64,000 nt of DNA from Coriaria nepalensis (lineage: Eukaryota; Streptophyta; Magnoliopsida; Cucurbitales; Coriariaceae), in assembly GCA_027186245.1 (NCBI GenBank), contig CP114484.1, positions 8,402,001-8,466,000 on the forward strand, in the 5' to 3' direction. Position numbers and translations under genes: made by a program. Positions 1-11,248 of the stretch are shown here, piece by piece (the stretch's first letter is position 1; each line of letters starts with the position of its first letter). The notes below the pieces were generated by a model. It was not told the DNA's origin. It searched no databases and saw nothing but the letters and a program-made list of their open reading frames with translations.

Positions 1-54
1 GCAAGTTACAAACTAGTCATGTAGAGAAAGAATTGTTCTAGTTTTTCAGCTATA

Positions 55-3000
55 ATGGCTGAAACTGAAAGAATGGCAGGAGATGAGCTCGTAAGATCAT
101 TGAGCCGGAAAATGAGCATATCCTCTGCCAGCAACAGAAGCTGGGCTTCGGCCAGTATCCGTGAGGTTCGGACAGGCAAGGGGGATCATGTCTTCAAGAG
201 AAGCAGCCGGGATATGGACGATGAGGAAGAGCTTAAATGGGCTGCGATTGAAAGACTTCCTACTTATGATAGATTAAGGAGAGGAATCTTACCCCGAGTT
301 ATGGGTAATGGAAGAATCAACTATGAAGAAGTTGACGTTGCTAATCTTGGAATGCAAGACAAGAGACAGCTCTTGGAAAACATGCTTAAGGTTGTTGAAG
401 AAGATAATGAGCGGTTTCTTCACCAGCTCCATGATCGGACTGATAGGTTATCTCTTGTTCTTTTTTTGGTTATTCTTTTGAACGTTTGATATTTCTTTAA
501 TGAAGGTTTGTTTGTTTTTTTTTTCGGCACTTTGTAGGGTAGGAATTGAGGTTCCAAAGATTGAGGTACGGTTTGAGCATTTGTCGATTGAAGGAGATGT
601 TTATGTCGGAACAGAGCACTTCCTACCCTTTTGAATTCTAGCTTGAATGCGATAGAGGTACTTTTATGTAATGATTCTCTTGAGTTCAATCTTGTTTTGC
701 AAAAGAGAATATTAGATGATAACGTGCTTACGTTGATTTGTTAATTGGGTGATTAATTAGGGACTCCTTGGACTTGTTAAGCTATTCCCTTCTAACAAAA
801 GAGTTGTGAAGATTCTCCATGACGTGAGCGGAATCATAAAACCGTCGAGGTAATTACACTGTCTATTGATTTTCGTCCAAGCTAGGCTATAGTAATTGAT
901 TATATTACTGATATGAAACTGCTTAATTTTTTTTTTTTTAATGATCATTCAGAATGACACTACTTAGGACCTCCGGGATCAGGGAAAACTACATTGCTCC
1001 AAGCACTTGTCGGAAAACCGGACCATGGTCTAAGGGTTTGTCATCAACTTTCACATTCATGACATAAGATTCCACTAAGTAGCAGGTGCTTTTCTGGTGC
1101 AGATTTGATAAATTTGATAATTCTTTTTGACAGGCATCAGGAAAAGTCACTTACTGTGGTAACTATCCGAATTCGTACCGGAAAGAACATGTGCTTACAT
1201 CGGCCAACATGATCTGCATCATGGAGAAATGATGTTTAGAGAAACCTTAGATTTTGCGGGCCGTTGTTTAGGAGTTGGAACAAGATACGAGATGTTGGCC
1301 GAATTGTCTAGGCGGGAAAAAGAAGCTGGGATCAAACCGGACCCTCAGATAGATGCATTCATGAAAGCCACAGCTATGGCGGGCCAGGAGACAAGTCTCA
1401 TGACTGATTATGTCCTCAAGGTCCAGTCAACCAACTCTAACCGCCATCTAACCTTGTTAACCAATTCCTAAGAGAATCTCTCACCACATCTTAACTGATT
1501 TTTAACAGATTCTCGGTTTGGACATTTGTGCGGACATTATGATTGGTGGTGAGATGAAACGGGGAGTATCGGGTGGACAGAAGAAGCATGTCACGACAGG
1601 GGAAATGTTGGCGGGACCTGCAAAAGCATTCTTCATGGACGAAATCTCGACCGGGCTTGATAGTTCCACGACATTTCAAATTGTACAGTTTATGAGGCAG
1701 ATGGTCCATATAATGGATGTCACTATGGTGATCTCTTTACTACAACCAGCACCTGAAACATTTGATCTTTTTGACTACATAATCCTCTTGTCTGAGGGCC
1801 GGATCGTCTATCAGGGCCCGTGTGAGAACGTGCTTGAGTTTTTTTGAGGGCGTTGGGTTCAAATTCCCTGATCGAAAAGGTGTTGCGGATTTTCTCCAAG
1901 AGGTCACTTCTAGAAAAAATCAAGAACAATATTGGTCCCCAAAAACCGAACCGTATAGATATGTTAGTGTAACGGAATTTGTACAACACTTCTTTAACTT
2001 CCACATTGGCCAAAAGTCATCTCAAGAACTCAAGATTCCTTACGACAAGTCAAAAATGCATCACGCCGCTCTAGTGAAAGAAAAATACGGGATTCCAAAC
2101 TGGAACTCTTCAAGGCATGTTTTGGAAGAGAGTGGCTGTTGATGAAACGGAACTCTTTCGTGTATATCTTCAAGACGACTCATATTACGATCATGTCCAT
2201 AATCACCATGACAGTTTTCTTAAGGACAGAAATGAACCGTGGTCGGTTAGAAGATGGCGCGAAATATTTCGGTGCACTGTTTTTCAGTCTCATCAATGTT
2301 ATGTTTAACGGAATGGCTGAGCTGGCGATGACTATTTCTCGGCTTCCTGTATTTTTCAAGCAGAGAGATTTCTCATATTATCCGGAATGGGTTTTTTGTT
2401 TGCCGATTTGGCTACTTAGAATCCCTATCTCATTAACGGAATCAGCAATATGGATCATTCTAACCTATTACACTATAGGCTTTGCTCCTGCAGCTAGTAG
2501 GTATGTGATTCCATATAACATTTCGATGAAATGAAAATGTTATCCATTAATTTTTTTTTTTTTTTTTTTTACTAACATTCTTTGGAAAAATACTACAGAT
2601 TCTTCTGCCAGTTGCTGGCTTTCTTCTCTGTTCATCAAATGGCGCTGTCTCTTTTTCAGTTCATTGCTGCATTGGGAAGAACACAAGTCGTTGCAGACAC
2701 GTTTGCAACCTTAACCTTGCTTCTGGTCTTTGTTCTTGGTGGATTCATGGTCGCGAAAAGTTAGTAGACTATAACCATTTAAGCCAAAATGTATTTGTTG
2801 GAAAGTAAGCGGTTATTCGGTTTTGCAGATGATATCAAGCCGTGGATGATATGGGGTTACTATGTCTCCCCCATGATGTATGGACAAAATGCTATTGTCC
2901 CAAATGAATTTCTTGATGAAAGATGGAGTACAGTAAGATTTCTAACCATTTTCTTACCCAAAAAAAAGAAAAAAAAAGGCGTCTTCACTACAAGTCTAAC

Positions 3001-6000
3001 TGAATTTTTTCCGGTTTGTTACAGCCAAATACCGACCCGAGAGTCCCTCAACCGACAGTTGGAAAGGCACTGCTCTCCGCAAGGGGAATGTTTACAGAAA
3101 GCTACTGGTATTGGATATGCATTGGAGCACTTGTTGGATACTCTTTTCTTTTCAACGGCCTTTTATAGCAGCTCTGACATTTTTGAACCGTGAGTTAGTT
3201 ATTCATTTTCATACTAACGAATCTTTGAAATTCGACTATTTTTACTATAATGATATTCGAAAAATATTGCAGCTTTGAGAGATTCTAAATCTATTATCAT
3301 GGAGGAAGATAATAATAATGATGGTGATAAGAGGAAAGCTGTCCAGAAGTCATCTTCAAAAGAACAACATAGCAACACAAGGGCAATAGAAATGACTTCA
3401 ACACCTTCTGCTCCATTATTTGAAGGGACAGAAAATGAGAGCATGATTTCGGAAAATACAGTTCCTAAGAAGGGCATGGTTTTTCCCTTTCTGCCTCTAT
3501 CACTTGCATTTAATCATGTTAATTACTACGTTGATATGCCAGCCGTAAGTTCCCATTAATCTGATCAATTCAATTTTCTTAATGTTTAGATAAATAGAAA
3601 AGAGAATGAGAAAAGTAACTAATTATTTTGCTTACTTATTATTCCACCAGGAAATGAAAAGCCAAGGAATCAAAGAGAGTAGGCTTCAACTGTTACAAGA
3701 CGTAAGCGGTTCATTCCGGCTCGGAATTCTTACAGCACTGGTAGGAGTAAGAGGGGCTGCAAAGACAACATTACTTGATGTTCTAGCTGGAAGAAAAACC
3801 GGCGGTCATATTGAAGGATGTATTAACATCTCTGGTTTTCCGAAAAACCAAGAAACCTTTGCTCGGATTAGTGGTTATTGTGAACAAAATGAGATTCACT
3901 CTGCAAACGTAACTGTTTACGAATCTCTTGTCTACTTTGCTTGGCTCCGTCTTGCTCGAAAAGTTGATAAGGAAACAAGAAAGGCGCGTTTCTTGTCACT
4001 TTTCTCCTCCAGTGAATTTAATCTTTTTTCAATTTGGTCCAGCGATTTGACATTTTAACTAACTACTCAACTGTCTTGCAGATGTTTGTTGAGGAAGTTG
4101 TGGAGTTGGTTGAGCTAAACCCGTTAAGGAACTCGTTAGTAGGACTTCCAGGATTGGACGGTTTATCAACTGAACAAAGAAAAAGACTCACTATAGCCGT
4201 TGAATTGGTATCAAACCCATCAATCATTTTTATGGATGAACCAACGTCTGGTCTTGATGCTAGAGTTGCTGCAAGTGTAATGCGTACACTGTAAGAAACA
4301 CGGTTGATACTGGAAGAACTGTTGTCTGCACTATTCACCAACCGAGCATTGACATTTTTGAAGCATTTGATGAGGTGAATTTAGAACAATTAAAAAAAGT
4401 ATATATATATATATATACAGACATATATGTTACAATAATGATAGAGTAATAATTCTTGTGATCTTGTATTGTTTTTATAGTTATTGCTGATGAAAAGAGG
4501 AGGGCAAGTGATTTACGCGGGCCCGCTCGGTAGTCAATCACATAAGCTTATCGAATATTTCGAAGTGAGTATATTGCCTTTTTCGTGATTTCTTCACTAA
4601 TCTCTCTAGCAATTCAAGATTAATGTTCTTGAACGTATATTTTCAGGCTATTCCACAGGCTCTTAAGATCAAAGAAGGTTATAATCTGGCTACATGGATG
4701 CTCGAAATAAGTTCATCATCAGTTGAAACTCAACTCGATCTTGATTTTGCCGAAATTTATGCCGACTCAGAACTGTACAAGTAAGCAGAAATTGAATACA
4801 GAGACTTCTCATAATTCTTAAACTAACTTCACATTTTTTAAATGACAATCATATATATGTATGTCTTTCTCTATACAGAAAGAACCAAGAACTTATCAAA
4901 GAGCTTAGTACGGCAGAACTAGGATCCAAGGACCTCTACTTCCCGACAAAATACTCTCAGTCCTTCATTACTCAATGCATTGCTTGCTTTTGGAAACAAC
5001 ATTGGTCCTACTGGAGAAATCCTCGATACAATGCGATCCGGTTATTAATGACACCTGTTGTGGGTCTTCTATTCTGTCTCATTTTCTGGAATAAAGGAGA
5101 ACAAACGTATGTAAAACACAACCCTTCCCCCCCCCCCCCCCCCCACACACACACACTTTATTCACACTAATAACGAATTTAACTGTAACTTCATTTCTAT
5201 GTTACAAACAGAGCAAAAGAACAAGACCTAATGAATCTTCTTGGAGCTCTGTATTCTGCTGTTCTTTTCCTCGGAGGAACCAACAATTCTGCAGTTCAAT
5301 CTGTTGTGGCCATTGAAAGAACCGTTTTTTTATCGAGAAAGAGCTGCAGGGATGTACTCGGCTTTGCCTTATGCATTTGCTCAGGTAACTAAACAAATTA
5401 TCGAGAAGAAAAATTTTGACACCATGAAAAAACGAAGAAATGATTAACTGTTTTTGATATTGTCTTGTGGCAGGTGGCAATAGAGACAATCTATACCGCG
5501 ATACAGACTCTGATGTATAGTATCATACTATACTCCATGATTGGTTTTCCATTGAGAGTAGAGAAGTTCATCTGGTTCTACTACATATTTTTGTGCTTTA
5601 TTTACTTCACATTGTATGGTATGATGGTTGTTGCTCTTACTCCAAGCCGCCAAATTGCTGCTATTTGTATGTCCTTTTTCCTCAGCTTCTGGAACTTGTT
5701 CTCCTGTTTTCTCATCCCCAGAATGGTAAATCCATTTCAAACCAATCATAAAAAACCAAAAAATCTCAAAACAATTATTTTAAGAAATTATTTAATGTTA
5801 AATGGATTTTCGCAGCAAATTCCAATATGGTGGAGGTGGTATTATTGGGCATCTCCAGTTGCTTGGACACTTAATGGACTTGTTACATCTCAAATTGGTG
5901 ATAAAGAAGAACCAGTTGTTGTGCCTGGAAGAGATTCTATGACTGTTAAGGTTTATCTTCAAGAGTACTTAGGATTTAAGCATGATTTCCTTGGAGTTGT

Positions 6001-6085
6001 GGCAGCTGCGCATATCGGTTTTGTCCTCGTCTTCTTCTTCGTCTTTGCTTGTGCCATTAAGTTCCTTAACTTCCAAAGAAGATAA
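55..6085 (+). pseudogene. PDR-type ABCG transporter (full-length ABC-G, ABCG29/35/36-like), frameshifted pseudogene
   Basis: The exons, read together, follow a full-size pleiotropic-drug-resistance ABC transporter: an N-terminal cytosolic region, NBD1, a membrane domain, a linker, NBD2 and a second membrane domain ending in KFLNFQRR at 6085. Family members are plasma-membrane exporters of hormones, lipids or defence compounds. Seen: the NBD1 signature VSGGQKK near 1565, the Walker B-like [12 protein letters not shown] near 1633, and the NBD2 stretch [12 protein letters not shown] near 4230. The frame breaks at least nine times: about 611-619; about 961-966 (NBD1 Walker A); about 1155-1195, probably twice; a 7-T run at 1839-1845; about 2101-2106; a short T run at 3161-3164; a stop at 4292-4294; and a 7-T run at 5325-5331. 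NBD2 Walker A reads GVRGAAKTT, so its last glycine is alanine. The N-terminal exon (55-447) is intact. I read this as a decayed paralogue. Some of the homopolymer lesions could be assembly errors, but not all of them. Confidence 0.88.
5127..5154. repeat. Poly-C run followed by (CA)n, intronic
   Basis: A long C homopolymer runs directly into a short CA dinucleotide repeat inside an intron of the ABC transporter pseudogene. It is simple sequence, and its exact length is likely to be unreliable in any assembly. Confidence 0.9.
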
Positions 6086-6341
6086 ATCATATTTATAGGG
6101 GTTCATTGTTTTTTCCTTTCAAATTCATCCATGTTTATTTTCAATGTGTTATAGAGTTTTGATTTCGATTTCAAATCTCAGAGAATCAAAGGCAAAAAGT
6201 GGGGTTCTTATAATAAAATTAAAGGGTGTTACGTTTTACATGAAAATGGTAAGAAAAAAACTGCATTTATGGCGCTAATTCTGACCAGGTTTAATGGAGC
6301 ATTAGACAATTCTTTATTCTCCCTTTTGTTTTTAACCAAAT

Positions 6342-6551
6342 CTATTTTCCTGGAATGAAAAATCCACTTGATCCAAATCCTCTGCAATTCCCATATACCC
6401 GAATAGAATATTTCTCCTCAATCCTCTTCTCTCCCTCCAAATCTGCTACTTCATTCCCATTGTTATTCGTTAATGGCTCGTTGAAGTACCTGAAAAGGTC
6501 CCCAAGAGCAACACCACCATAACACTCTGGTCTGCAGGTTTCCCTAAGCAC
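6342..6551 (-). other. Unrecognised open frame, possibly a terminal exon fragment
   Basis: An open minus-strand frame of about 69 residues has a non-repetitive, charged composition and ends GFGSSGFFIPGK before its stop. Its start could be extended upstream to an AAAG acceptor-like site near 6585. I do not recognise the protein and could find no upstream exon on that strand. It may be the last exon of a lost gene or a chance frame. It lies between the ABC transporter pseudogene and the profilin relics. Confidence 0.18.
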
Positions 6552-6949
6552 ACCTTCATTCTTTTCCCGAACAAACCTTTACCTAAATCAAATTATACAT
6601 TCATAACTGGGTCCATTTCTCACATCCTCAAGCTTTTGAATTTAAGCACAAGACAGAATAAGAGAAATTTCTACAAAGAGGAGAAAAAGGAGAGGGAGAG
6701 AGCACGGTCAAGATTCCGAGACAACATAAAGAGTATTTCTTATCAAATTTATACCAAATCAATTAACAAGATACATTATCTGAAAATCATCACAATATAC
6801 TGATCCAAATAAACACCATAAGCATCATCACATTCTCAAGCACCTCAAACCCATTTTTCCCACTCGATTGTAAGAGTTCCCTCTTACTTTCTTTTACAAG
6901 CAAACTAAGTAACAATTCAAATTACTTGTTGTTTTCATAGCAATTAAGT

Positions 6950-7262
6950 CTAGAGACCCTGACCAACAAGATAATCACCAAGCCTTTCCACAATCATATT
7001 GCACTGGCCTGGAGTCATTGGCTCATCATAGATCCCGATAACCAGAGCCTGACTCGTCTTCTTAATAGTAACCCCACCAGGGCCCTAATAAAAATCAAAC
7101 AGGTACAAGATTCAGATGAGAAAAACTTAGCTAAAAAGTTAGCAAGATTCTTAGAAATTAAAAGGCTTTAATTATTTTACAAGTTCACTTTCTTTCCACG
7201 AATGACAGCTCCAGGCTCTCCTTGAATGACCGTGTGAGCAAGACAACTAATCTTTCCTTCTC
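6950..7262 (-). pseudogene. Profilin copy A: intact last exon, degenerate middle exon, no first exon
   Basis: Profilins bind G-actin and poly-proline ligands in the cytosol. The last exon (6950-7084, 45 codons with the stop TAG) is open and reads as a canonical plant profilin C-terminus, with [15 protein letters not shown] and ERLGDYL. A clean TTAG acceptor precedes it. The middle exon survives only from about 7189 to 7262: VIQGEPGAVIRGKK is clear and ends at a GT donor. Upstream of that the reading decays, with small deletions relative to copy B, and the exon 1 start region is not found. I infer a truncated pseudogene. A functional split gene with an unseen exon 1 is unlikely because half of exon 2 is missing. 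Confidence 0.8.
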
Positions 7263-7871
7263 CATCTTCCTTCAAACATTTCCCTTAATGTGATTATATT
7301 AATTTTCTTATTTTATTTTATCTTCATATGCTTACCTCGATCTCGAAGTAAAAGATGCAGTGGTGTTTGTGGGATTTCGATCTCATTTCTTCTTGTAAAT
7401 TAATCATTTTTTGGGTCAAAAAATTCAAATAAAAAATGGGGGGGGAAAAAATCATGTTATTTCATTACTAAATAAGTAAAACAACTGCCATATAAGTTTT
7501 TGTCAGAGCATCCAATTCAGCTGCAAGATGCTGAATGTTGAACGACAGAGGTAGAAAAGGCAGAGTGAATGTTGAAATACAAGAAAAATCAGGAAGATAA
7601 ATCTAAGCCCTTTTTGATAAAATAAAAAATTAAAACATCCAATCCAAAGCACAAAAGAAACTGTTCGAGTTCCCACAAGTTTATTGTCTAAAAACAGCTT
7701 AGATCTCTCTACCAGTTCATAAAGCTTCTACTTAGAGTGAAGCATATGCAAACCTGCAAACAAAAACAAAATAAAATTTCTTTTAAAAAAGTGAAAAATG
7801 ATAATTGCAACCCCAAAAAGGAAAACAAAAATGGAATCAGCATTAGATAATAATAATAATAATAACAAAGC

Positions 7872-8323
7872 CTACAGGCCCTGATCAATGAGGTAATCTT
7901 CCAACCTCTTCACAACCATGTTGCACTGTCCGGGGCTAACGGGTTCTTAATAAATCCCGAAAACTAGAGCTTGGCCTGTCTTCTTTATGGTGATCCTCCA
8001 GATCCCTGAAAATTTGAAATTTACAGAACCAAATTCAATTTAATACCATACATAATATACACATATTGCATATTGGACCAACATGGAGTGTATTACAACA
8101 TAAGACCAAAGTTAGCTTTTTCAATAAAAAGACGACAAGACTTTTTAAATGTATAATAAGAGTGATACAAGGAGTCTTATATCACCTTCTTCCAGCGGAT
8201 AACAGCTCCAGCTTCTCCCTGGATTACCATGTACTTTGTGCCAGCAAGATGTAATCCGGTAGGAGCCAGATGACCCGGTTCCTCAAAATCCTTCAGAATA
8301 TCATTGATCTACTGAGGCTTAAA
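7872..8323 (-). pseudogene. Profilin copy B: exons 2-3 with stops and a 1-bp deletion
   Basis: This is a second profilin relic, directly upstream of copy A on the same strand. The middle exon (8186-8323) has the 138 bp expected for plant profilins and encodes [19 protein letters not shown], but has an in-frame TAG at 8309-8311. The last exon (7872-8005) is 134 bp where copy A has 135 bp. It has lost one base near its 5' end and has TAA at 7947-7949 where copy A encodes the Asp of IYDEP. Splice sites flanking both exons are still recognisable. I see no first exon in 8324-8550. The pair looks like a tandem duplication whose members both lost exon 1. Confidence 0.85.
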
Positions 8324-9254
8324 CTGAAAACAAGACACAATAAAATAATAAGAACTAATACCAGTGTGTGATTAGTAAATACAAATAAGACGAGGTGGGG
8401 CATATGGATGTCTCAAATTGGGGACATTACGAAACAGATAACAGTTAATGATAGAGACGTGAAGCTCTTAAGAGTCTGAAGACAAGAATTTCATTAATAG
8501 ATCAGTTAAAGAAATGATAGGAGAGGTTAATAGACATTCTCTGAATTTATAATTCCGCCCACGAGTTGGCTTGTCGCAAGCCTAGAGGAGAGTTGGTATT
8601 AGGTATGTGAAAGCCAATCATAAAAGAACCCATCATCTCCCTTGTAGGGGAAATTGATCCAAAAAGATTAACGCGAAATGTTAGCGCGCTCCCCACTATA
8701 AGCGATGTGCTACACCTACGTTCGGGTGTAGTGTCAAATGAGCAAGACGCACTGCAGTAGTGTCTGATTATAATGTTAAATAGATCAAGATTCTCGCACC
8801 ATACTGGACATGCTACACCTATCCTCGGGTGTAGTATCAAGCCGCAAATGATTATCGAAACTGAAGATCGGCGGACTTTCAATGATACAATAATGATCAT
8901 TAATAAGGCCATCAATACGATTGGTATAAATTGTCAGAAATAACCCTGGCGGTATCTTAGTTGTTTGAAAGTGTTGGTTTGGCAGACATACTATTGTAGG
9001 TAGATCCTAAAACTTGCCTTAACATTGGAGTCAATGGATACCAATGGAGAAAATATTGAGATTCAATGGGTGCAAGTAACAAATGATGGAGCCTTCCCAT
9101 TAGCTGTTGAAGGACAAAGAGGAGGCACATGATCTGCAGACAGCTCGGGTAACAAGCATTGTGGAGAGGTCCATTCAAGGTCACTTTGGTGACCTTTTGA
9201 GTCAAATGCGAGTAAAGTTTTGGGCTGCAGTTACTCCAAATCCTAAGACCATAG
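8324..9254. other. Intergenic, no recognised gene; contains two related hairpins
   Basis: I found no coding region I can support here. The stretch is less AT-rich than its surroundings and holds two copies of a short hairpin motif (listed separately). It abuts the LTR-like repeat that starts near 9255, so it may be part of a larger mobile element. Confidence 0.4.
8710..8834. repeat. Two direct copies of a 22-base hairpin motif
   Basis: CTACACC...GGTGTAG occurs at 8710-8731 and again at 8813-8834. Each copy has a perfect 7-bp stem and an 8-base loop. The loops differ (TACGTTCG and TATCCTCG), whereas the arms and the following GTRTCAA are conserved. This is direct observation; the function is unknown. 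Confidence 0.7.
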
Positions 9255-11230
9255 GTGAAAGTATATATCCGTCAAGCCAATCAGATTTTGACTCGATGAG
9301 TAAACTAACTTTATAAGATACTATCTTTATGTAGATATTAGCAAGACAATGAACATTATTATTAATTATCATTATGAAAGTCAATTATTATTTATCATGT
9401 TTATTAAATTTTTTTAAATTAGTATCTTATATTTTATAAATGCATATCATGATAAAGTCTAATATCTTAAGTTATGCACTTGAAGCCATGATGGAAATCA
9501 TGATGATTGTGACTCAAGTAGCTTAAAGTTTAAGACCCAAATTGTTTGTTGTCATAGGATCATCAAGAATATATATTGATGATTCAGATAGACAATCACA
9601 TAATTCATCATCTAAAATGTTTAAGATAGTCGATCTCATAGCCATTGATCTTAGTGGAACATCATGATGATTATGTAGGTACTTAATGGAGACTAAGAGT
9701 ACCGAACGTGATACTTAGATAATTCTCAATGGTGAAAATACTGACCATTAATGAGAAATATCCAGTGACTTTATTACATGTGGTTATTAGAATTGAGATC
9801 ACCATGGTATCTTATGTGCCTGATTTCATGTTTTGACATCATTCCAATTAGCCCTAGCTAAGGGTGAACACGGTGTGAACCGTTGGGTATGAAATGTTGT
9901 ATATGAAAGTTGTGAGTGATCAAGATAAAATCCATCACTTCGTATTTAGAAATAAGTCATATGAATTATATTCTCTATATTAAACAAGGTAGCTTTACAA
10001 AGATATTGTATGAAATGAGTTTCAGTAAATTCATTGTCGATGTTTAATAAAGATATAATGGTTTATATGATTTGTCTATAAGGGTTTAATAGTTAAACCA
10101 TACCCTATGACAAACCAGGATATTGGCAAGATAGAATGATCATTTATTGTAAATATATTTTAGTCACATGAGGTTCTTTTGGAAGATTATACTTCTTATC
10201 TCCTAAGTAGTCTTGACACTTTACTAGAAGATAGTCTTGACTTTAAGGTTTGAGTTATTTAGTCATAAAATGATTAAGTTAACTATTTAATTTATAAGGT
10301 GTTTTAAATTAAACGACTTTGATTGTGAATTAAATACAATCATAATGTGTTATGAAATCCTCCTACCAGTGTGATGTAGAACCTAATCAATTACACACAA
10401 AAGATTCGATAGTAACTCAGTTTAAGATTCATTGGAGAAAAGGAAAAAATAGATCATTTCCATTTTAAGGGTAAAATGATAATTTGATTTGTAGTTTGAC
10501 TATAAGAGCAAAGTGGTAATTATAAATTTATTAAATCTAATGTCATGCAGCTATGATAGCATAAATAAGCATGACATTGATTTTGTTAAATGGTCCTAAA
10601 GGTTCGTATTAATAATTATACATTAAAAGGTCGTAGAGGACAAAAGATCCATTGAATCCGCTATAGGTCAACTATCTGGGTAGAATTATCAATTGAATTT
10701 TTATAGGTCAAATTAATCAAAGGGATTAATCAAAGGGATGATTAATATCTATGGGTTTCGACCTATGGTATGGCCGGCCATAGTATATGGGCTAGGCCCA
10801 CTGTTTCCTTAATAGATTTAAGAAAACCTAATGCTACAAGGAAACTTTAGACCTAGTGAAAAATTATAAATAGACCACTAGGATGGCCGAAAATCACAGG
10901 TTACTCCATCTCCTCTTGGGCGATATTGAGAGTGAGAAAAGAGAGAATTCTTCCCATCCCTTTCCTGAATATTTTGATTCATGAGTTGAATCTCAATGTA
11001 GAAAATCAACTGAGCGCACAGATCGTGTGGACTATGATTAGGGGAAGAACACATAGGTATGTCGAGGTCCGACATAGGTACATGAGATTTATTGTATTTT
11101 TCTATAAAGTGATTATATATGTGATATATAATTGTTGTATGATCGATCGTATTTATGAAATTATGCTATGTTAGGATGAGGTTCGACAATTTTAAATTAT
11201 TACTTCCACTGCTTTATAAGCATGAATTCA
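9255..11230 (+). mobile_element. Long LTR-like repeat (copy 1 of a family seen three times here)
   Basis: About 2 kb of non-coding, AT-rich sequence ends just before a tRNA-Met primer-binding site, as a 5' LTR would. The first 390 bases align by eye with 63640-64000 at the right edge, and its middle (about 9900-10420) aligns with about 34010-34560. Shared words include TCTAATATCTTAAGTTAT and CTACCAGTGT followed by TGTAGAAC. A TATA box (TATAAATA, 10865-10872) sits about 365 bases before the PBS, consistent with an LTR promoter. Calling it an LTR is inference, because no matching 3' LTR was found beside it. Confidence 0.65.
10865..10872 (+). promoter_or_regulatory. TATA box in the LTR-like repeat
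   Basis: TATAAATA lies in the last fifth of the LTR-like sequence, upstream of the PBS. This is where a retroelement promoter would place transcription start. It is motif-only evidence. Confidence 0.4.
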
Positions 11231-11236
11231 TATCAG

Positions 11237-11248
11237 TAGTATCAGAGC
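11237..11248 (+). other. tRNA-Met primer-binding site of a retroelement
   Basis: TAGTATCAGAGC matches the common plant initiator tRNA-Met PBS (TGGTATCAGAGC) with one mismatch. It immediately follows the LTR-like repeat and precedes the decayed pol region, so it marks a reverse-transcribing element on the plus strand. Both plant LTR retrotransposons and caulimovirids use this primer. Confidence 0.75.

Noticed and set aside
7319..7390. Short minus-strand frame starting MRSKSHKHHC and ending at a GT donor
   Set aside because: It was considered as a replacement first exon for profilin copy A. The phase and the decayed middle exon give no convincing joined protein, and there is no homology I recognise.
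8547..8915. 122-codon open frame on the minus strand
   Set aside because: It has no domain or compositional sign of a protein, and it spans the two DNA hairpins. Open frames of this length occur by chance.
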